Origin: Pseudomonas sp. LS1212
GTDB lineage: Bacteria > Pseudomonadota > Gammaproteobacteria > Pseudomonadales > Pseudomonadaceae
DNA: 64,000 nt
Assembly: GCF_024741815.1 (NCBI RefSeq)
Contig: NZ_CP102951.1
Span: 1,875,001 to 1,939,000 of the forward strand
Direction of reading: 5' to 3'
The notes beneath the pieces were generated by a model. It saw only the letters and a list, made by a program, of their open reading frames with translations. It was not told where the DNA came from and did no database searches. A program made the position numbers and the translations under genes. Positions 60,096 to 64,000 of the stretch are shown here, piece by piece (positions within the stretch are counted from its first letter, which is position 1; each line of letters begins with the position of its first letter).

Positions 60096-60413
60096 ATGTC
60101 TCGCATGCGTGCATCATTGGGAGCTGTGCTGGCAGCCATCGTTCTGGCCGGCTGTTCTTCGTCGGGTTCGACCTCCAAAGCGCCTGAGGTCGCCGCGTCG
60201 AATTCCGATGGTCGTTGCCAGGCCGGCGCCGCCGATTTTGCCATCGGCAAGCAGGCATCGCCCGCGTTGCTGGAACAGGCGCGTACGCGCGCAGGGGCGC
60301 AGACTGCGCGCATCCTCAAGCCGCACGATATGGTCACGCTGGAGTACCGCTCCGATCGGCTGAACCTTAACGCCGATGACCGCGGTGCAATCATCCGGGT
60401 CAACTGCGGCTGA
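60096..60413 (+). CDS. I78-family peptidase inhibitor lipoprotein
   Basis: The protein of 105 residues has a lipoprotein signal (SLGAVLAAIVLAGCSSSG; Cys about 20). The mature domain GRCQAGAADFAIGKQASPAL through RILKPHDMVTLEYRSDRLN to IIRVNCG fits inhibitor family I78 (fungal elastase inhibitor type), with a conserved Cys pair. It may protect the envelope from secreted proteases. AAGGAGG lies 6 bases before ATG 60096, and a bidirectional terminator follows. Confidence 0.82.
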   Translation: MSRMRASLGAVLAAIVLAGCSSSGSTSKAPEVAASNSDGRCQAGAADFAIGKQASPALLEQARTRAGAQTARILKPHDMVTLEYRSDRLNLNADDRGAIIRVNCG

Positions 60414-60424
60414 ATCGCAGGCAC

Positions 60425-60456
60425 AAAAAAACCCGTCTCAAGGACGGGTTTTTTTC
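60425..60456. terminator. bidirectional rho-independent terminator
   Basis: aacccgtc/gacgggtt arms are flanked by an A run on the left and a T run on the right, so it can end both the I78 gene and the convergent cold-shock gene. Confidence 0.9.
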
Positions 60457-60468
60457 GTTCGGGGAGAA

Positions 60469-60681
60469 TTACTCCGGACGAACTTGAGCAGCTTGCATGC
60501 CCTTCTGGCCTTTCTCTGCTACGAAAGAAACGGTTTGGCCTTCTTTCAGGCTTTTGAAACCGTCGGATTCAATAGCTTTGAAGTGTACGAACAGGTCGTC
60601 ACCGCCACCTTGAGGAGTGATGAAGCCGAAGCCTTTCTCATCGTTGAACCATTTTACGGTGCCGGTTTGGCGATTAGACAT
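60469..60681 (-). CDS. CspA-family cold-shock protein
   Basis: The protein of 70 residues has RNP1 (KGFGFITP) and RNP2 (DLFVHFKAI) on a single cold-shock domain, for single-stranded RNA/DNA binding. GGAG lies just upstream of ATG 60681. The long untranslated region upstream (about 60682-60900) is usual for cold-shock mRNAs, whose structure controls translation. Confidence 0.93.
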   Translation of the reverse strand: MSNRQTGTVKWFNDEKGFGFITPQGGGDDLFVHFKAIESDGFKSLKEGQTVSFVAEKGQKGMQAAQVRPE

Positions 60682-60973
60682 GGTGTATCTCCAAGAAACA
60701 TAATATTCAGTAGTGCTGTGCTGCTCAGGCCAACTGGGCACACGGAGACATCATAGTCTAAATGTACGCCTGAGAACCTTTTTAGATGCGCCTGTTGCGA
60801 AACATTTGACTGGATGTTTCCCCGTTTTTGGCCTCTGACCCCCGGTTTTGCTGGGGATGAGGCCAAATGAGGGGGGCTAAAAAAAAGCTGAGAAATCTGC
60901 ATTAATCAGATGAAACGGCCTTTTTTCAGCCCTCGGCGGCCCACAAGGCGCATCTGTCGTGGCCAGCCTGAGC

Positions 60974-61273
60974 TCAATTTGCGGTGCCGCAGGTCTTCTC
61001 TACCTCACTCAAAAGGCGATTTACCAGGGCTACCCGCGGGCCGTCCCGGTTCAGCTCTTCAACCTCCGTTTTCGTGAATTTCTTGTCAATGACCTTTGCG
61101 CTGCAATCGCAATGCTTGAGCGCGGTTGACTTGCTCACTTTGTTTTGCATGGCGGCCGCCTCACAGTCGTCCATGTACTTCTCGCGTTCGCCCTTGGGCC
61201 AGTCGGCATGGGCGCTCAAGGGCAAGGTCATGGCGCAAGCGACGATCAGGGAGAAAAGGGGCTGAAAACGCAT
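60974..61273 (-). CDS. secreted small Cys-containing protein, unknown function
   Basis: The protein of 99 residues has a signal peptide ending LPLSAHA (about 23). The mature part is helical and carries Cys residues in MDDCEAAAM, LKHCDCSAK and KTCGTAN, likely paired in the periplasm. It resembles small Pseudomonas periplasmic proteins of unknown role. The start ATG 61273 follows AAGGAGTAA. Confidence 0.7.
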   Translation of the reverse strand: MRFQPLFSLIVACAMTLPLSAHADWPKGEREKYMDDCEAAAMQNKVSKSTALKHCDCSAKVIDKKFTKTEVEELNRDGPRVALVNRLLSEVEKTCGTAN

Positions 61274-61658
61274 ACCGGTTACTCCTTGTGTTCAGGTAGT
61301 TCAAGAGTAGAACCCTCTTGGTATCTGAGGGGAAAAAATCCCTTCGAGTTCACCCGATGCCGCCAATTTGCACAATTTGCACAATTTGCCCTGGATTGCC
61401 CGCGCCAGCGCCAAACACGCGGGTTTTCTGTGCTAGGATGCCCGGCTCGGGAACGTCTGCTGGCCGCATCTGGCCGCGCTTCCCGGTAAACCACCCGAAT
61501 TCGTGTTAATCCAGTCACTCTGGTTCGTATCCTGGTTGGCCTGACGGCTCCTGCCAATGTAAGGCAGGCGTTACCAAACGGCCTGGTTCGAATCTTGTAC
61601 TGGCTCATCCCAACCCACGTGACCTTTGGTAGGGGTCACCACTAGGAGAGGAGGCGCC
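61274..61658. other. thrS leader region
   Basis: No gene was seen. It includes three 9-base tandem units (caatttgca, 61364-61390) and GC-rich potential hairpins before the thrS ribosome site. Threonyl-tRNA synthetase genes are often controlled through their leader, but I could not identify a tRNA-like operator by eye. Confidence 0.45.
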
Positions 61659-63581
61659 ATGCCAACTATTACTCTTCCCGACGGCAGTCAACGTTCGTTC
61701 GATCATCCCGTGACTGTTGCTGAAGTCGCCGCCTCGATTGGCGCCGGCCTGGCCAAGGCCACCCTGGCCGGCAAGGTCAACGGCAAGCTGGTCGACGCCT
61801 GCGATCCGATCGAGGCCGATGCCACCCTGCAAATCATTACGCCCAAGGATGCCGAGGGGCTGGAGATTATCCGCCACTCCTGCGCCCACCTGGTGGGTCA
61901 CGCGGTCAAGCAGCTTTATCCGACCGCCAAGATGGTCATCGGCCCGGTCATCGACGAAGGCTTCTACTATGACATCGCCTACGAGCGTCCTTTCACGCCC
62001 GACGACATGGCCGCCATCGAACAGCGCATGAATCAGCTGATCGACAAGGACTACGACGTCGTCAAGAAAGTGACCCCGCGTGCCGAAGTGATCGATGTGT
62101 TCAAGGCCCGTGGCGAAGAGTACAAGCTGCGCCTGGTCGAAGACATGCCGAACGAGCAGGCCATGGGCCTGTACTACCACGAAGAATACGTCGACATGTG
62201 CCGTGGCCCGCACGTGCCGAACACGCGCTTCCTGAAGTCGTTCAAGTTGACCAAGCTTTCCGGTGCCTACTGGCGCGGCGATGCCAAGAACGAGCAACTG
62301 CAGCGCGTCTATGGCACCGCCTGGGCGGACAAGAAGCAGCTGGCGGCCTACATTCAGCGCATCGAAGAAGCCGAAAAGCGCGACCATCGCAAGATCGGCA
62401 AGCGCCTGGGCCTGTTCCATACCCAGGAAGAAGCCCCGGGCATGGTGTTCTGGCACCCCAACGGCTGGACCCTGTACCAGGTGCTCGAGCAGTACATGCG
62501 CAAGGTGCAGCGTGACAACGGCTACCTGGAGATCAAGACCCCGCAAGTGGTCGATCGCAGCCTGTGGGAGAAATCCGGGCACTGGGCCAACTACGCCGAG
62601 AACATGTTCACCACCGAGTCGGAAAGCCGCGACTACGCGATCAAGCCGATGAACTGCCCGTGCCACGTGCAGGTGTTCAATCAGGGTTTGAAGAGCTACC
62701 GCGAGCTGCCTATGCGCCTGGCCGAGTTCGGTGCCTGCCACCGCAACGAGCCATCGGGTGCCCTGCACGGCATCATGCGTGTGCGTGCCTTCACCCAGGA
62801 CGATGCGCACATCTTCTGTACCGAAGAGCAGATGCAGTCCGAGTCGGCCGCCTTCATCAAGCTGACCCTGGACGTCTACGCCGATTTCGGCTTCAAGGAC
62901 ATTGAGCTCAAGCTGTCCACTCGTCCGGAAAAACGCGTCGGTTCCGACGAGCTGTGGGATCGCGCCGAGAGCGCATTGGCCGCGGCGCTGGACAGCGCGG
63001 GCCTTGCGTACGACCTGCAGCCGGGCGAGGGCGCCTTCTACGGGCCGAAAATCGAATTTTCGCTCAAAGATTGCCTTGGCCGCGTCTGGCAGTGCGGTAC
63101 ACTGCAGCTCGATTTCAACCTGCCGATCCGTTTGGGCGCCGAGTACGTCTCCGAAGACAACGGCCGCAAGCACCCGGTCATGTTGCACCGGGCGATCCTC
63201 GGTTCCTTCGAGCGTTTTGTCGGTATCCTGATCGAGCACTACGAGGGTGCGTTCCCTGCGTGGCTGGCTCCGACTCAGGCAGTGATCATGAATATCACTG
63301 ATAAACAAGCAGATTTTGCTCACGAAGTGGAAAAAAATCTGCTTGAAAGCGGATTTCGTGCCAAGTCTGACTTGAGAAATGAAAAGATCGGCTTTAAAAT
63401 CCGCGAGCATACTTTGCTCAAGGTTCCTTATCTCCTGGTTATCGGGGATCGGGAAGTCGAAACGCAAACTGTCGCTGTGCGTACACGTGAAGGCGCTGAC
63501 CTGGGCTCCATGCCCGTCGCCCAATTCGCTGAATTCCTCGCTCAAGCGGTTTCCCGGCGTGGTCGCCATGATTCGGAGTAA
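61659..63581 (+). CDS. thrS: threonyl-tRNA synthetase
   Basis: The protein of 640 residues has a TGS domain (1-61), an editing domain (about 65-225) with RHSCAHLVGHAV and MCRGPHV, a class II catalytic core (about 240-530) with MNCPCHVQVF giving the zinc Cys and FGACHRNEPSG as motif 2, and an anticodon-binding domain to the end. It charges tRNA-Thr and edits Ser-tRNA. GGAGAGGAGG precedes ATG 61659. infC follows five bases later. Confidence 0.97.
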   Translation: MPTITLPDGSQRSFDHPVTVAEVAASIGAGLAKATLAGKVNGKLVDACDPIEADATLQIITPKDAEGLEIIRHSCAHLVGHAVKQLYPTAKMVIGPVIDEGFYYDIAYERPFTPDDMAAIEQRMNQLIDKDYDVVKKVTPRAEVIDVFKARGEEYKLRLVEDMPNEQAMGLYYHEEYVDMCRGPHVPNTRFLKSFKLTKLSGAYWRGDAKNEQLQRVYGTAWADKKQLAAYIQRIEEAEKRDHRKIGKRLGLFHTQEEAPGMVFWHPNGWTLYQVLEQYMRKVQRDNGYLEIKTPQVVDRSLWEKSGHWANYAENMFTTESESRDYAIKPMNCPCHVQVFNQGLKSYRELPMRLAEFGACHRNEPSGALHGIMRVRAFTQDDAHIFCTEEQMQSESAAFIKLTLDVYADFGFKDIELKLSTRPEKRVGSDELWDRAESALAAALDSAGLAYDLQPGEGAFYGPKIEFSLKDCLGRVWQCGTLQLDFNLPIRLGAEYVSEDNGRKHPVMLHRAILGSFERFVGILIEHYEGAFPAWLAPTQAVIMNITDKQADFAHEVEKNLLESGFRAKSDLRNEKIGFKIREHTLLKVPYLLVIGDREVETQTVAVRTREGADLGSMPVAQFAEFLAQAVSRRGRHDSE

Positions 63582-63586
63582 TTATT

Positions 63587-64000
63587 ATTAAGCGTGAAAT
63601 GAGACAAGATAAACGAACTGCACCGAAGGCCCCGATCAACGAGAATATCTCGGCACGCGAGGTTCGGTTAATTGGCGCTGACGGCGAGCAGATTGGCATC
63701 GTCTCGATTGATGAAGCGCTTCGTATCGCTGAAGAAGCGAAGCTGGACCTGGTAGAAATTTCTGCCGACGCAGTACCTCCGGTTTGCCGTGTCATGGACT
63801 ACGGCAAGCACATCTTCGAAAAGAAGAAGCAGGTCGCTGCCGCGAAGAAGAACCAGAAGCAGGTCCAGATTAAAGAGATCAAGTTTCGTCCAGGGACGGA
63901 GGAAGGGGATTACCAGGTAAAACTGCGCAACCTGGTACGTTTCCTGAGTGATGGGGACAGGGCCAAGATTTCCTTGAGATTTCGCGGCCGTGAGATGGCT
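63587..64000 (+). CDS. infC: translation initiation factor IF-3, 3' end beyond window
   Basis: The first 138 codons are present: the N-terminal domain (NENISAREVRLIGADGEQIG; VSIDEALRIAEEAKLDLVEI), the Lys-rich linker (KKKQVAAAKKNQKQVQIKEI) and the start of the C-terminal 30S-binding domain. The start is ATT at 63587 (IKREMRQDKR), with GGAG 8 bases upstream. AUU starts let IF-3 repress its own translation by rejecting non-standard initiation codons. The thrS-infC order is conserved in Pseudomonas. Confidence 0.95.
   Translation, partial: MKREMRQDKRTAPKAPINENISAREVRLIGADGEQIGIVSIDEALRIAEEAKLDLVEISADAVPPVCRVMDYGKHIFEKKKQVAAAKKNQKQVQIKEIKFRPGTEEGDYQVKLRNLVRFLSDGDRAKISLRFRGREMA

Noticed and set aside
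61605..63569. 654-residue open frame antisense to thrS
   Set aside because: It is a codon-bias shadow of thrS, which has all its family motifs; the antisense product shows no domain and no start signals.

Overview
The window is chromosomal DNA of a non-aeruginosa Pseudomonas, most likely from the fluorescens or putida lineages. This rests on the gene content (thrS-infC, an rbs operon, pbpG, nhaR, a DUF1654-endA pair, sstT), on two families of Pseudomonas REP palindromes with a resident REP-associated transposase (RAYT), and on GC-rich codon use. I worked by reading only; family names come from recognisable motifs and memory, not from searches.

Region 1 (1-17.7 kb) is accessory and mosaic. 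A GNAT gene has lost its 5' end to a REP repeat. Next is an AT-richer bacteriocin island: a large S-type-pyocin-like toxin with an unassigned C-terminal killing module, an overlapping immunity gene, the fossil 3' end of a DNase-immunity gene, and an intact orphan colicin-DNase-type immunity gene. After a LysE exporter/LysR pair, a chemoreceptor and a qmcA-nfeD pair come two paralogous loci with the same order (DUF3077-like gene, shared leader, PAAR effector). Locus 1 (9.7-12.2 kb) keeps the effector and a membrane immunity gene but has a deleted DUF3077-like gene. Locus 2 (15.3-17.3 kb) keeps the DUF3077-like gene but only a fragment of the effector. trmK, an OsmC-YcaO fusion and a DUF2459 lipoprotein lie between or within them.

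Region 2 (17.5-20.7 kb) is a LysR-AzlC-AzlD-LysE amino-acid-export cassette bracketed by two inverted 160-bp MITE-like elements. Region 3 (20.8-29.5 kb) looks like one catabolic unit: an Lrp-type regulator, an APC permease, a polysaccharide-deacetylase-fold hydrolase, a C45 Ntn hydrolase, a VOC protein, an SDR, a Rieske oxygenase with its reductase, and a glutamine amidotransferase. Its substrate is unknown. The RAYT gene and its REPs follow.

Region 4 (30.4-52.3 kb) is mostly core and housekeeping genes: CDF transporter, BASS symporter, PhnZ-like HD protein, PhyH dioxygenase, TauE exporter, PbpG, shikimate-dehydrogenase-like enzyme, YceH, SstT, NhaR, TerC, PuuB-like oxidase, tRNA-Val(GAC), a SPOR lipoprotein, a small ppGpp-hydrolase-like HD protein, EndA and periplasmic asparaginase. 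Broken genes are scattered through it: a frameshifted methyltransferase, LysR and DUF3077 fragments, a frameshifted YgdR-type lipoprotein. A good LexA box precedes DUF1654-endA.

Region 5 (52.5-64 kb) holds the ribose operon rbsBACRK with a LacI-type operator, a truncated rbsD and a nucleoside hydrolase, so ribose import, phosphorylation and nucleoside cleavage are joined. Small conserved genes, a cold-shock gene, thrS and the AUU-initiated 5' part of infC follow; infC runs off the window.
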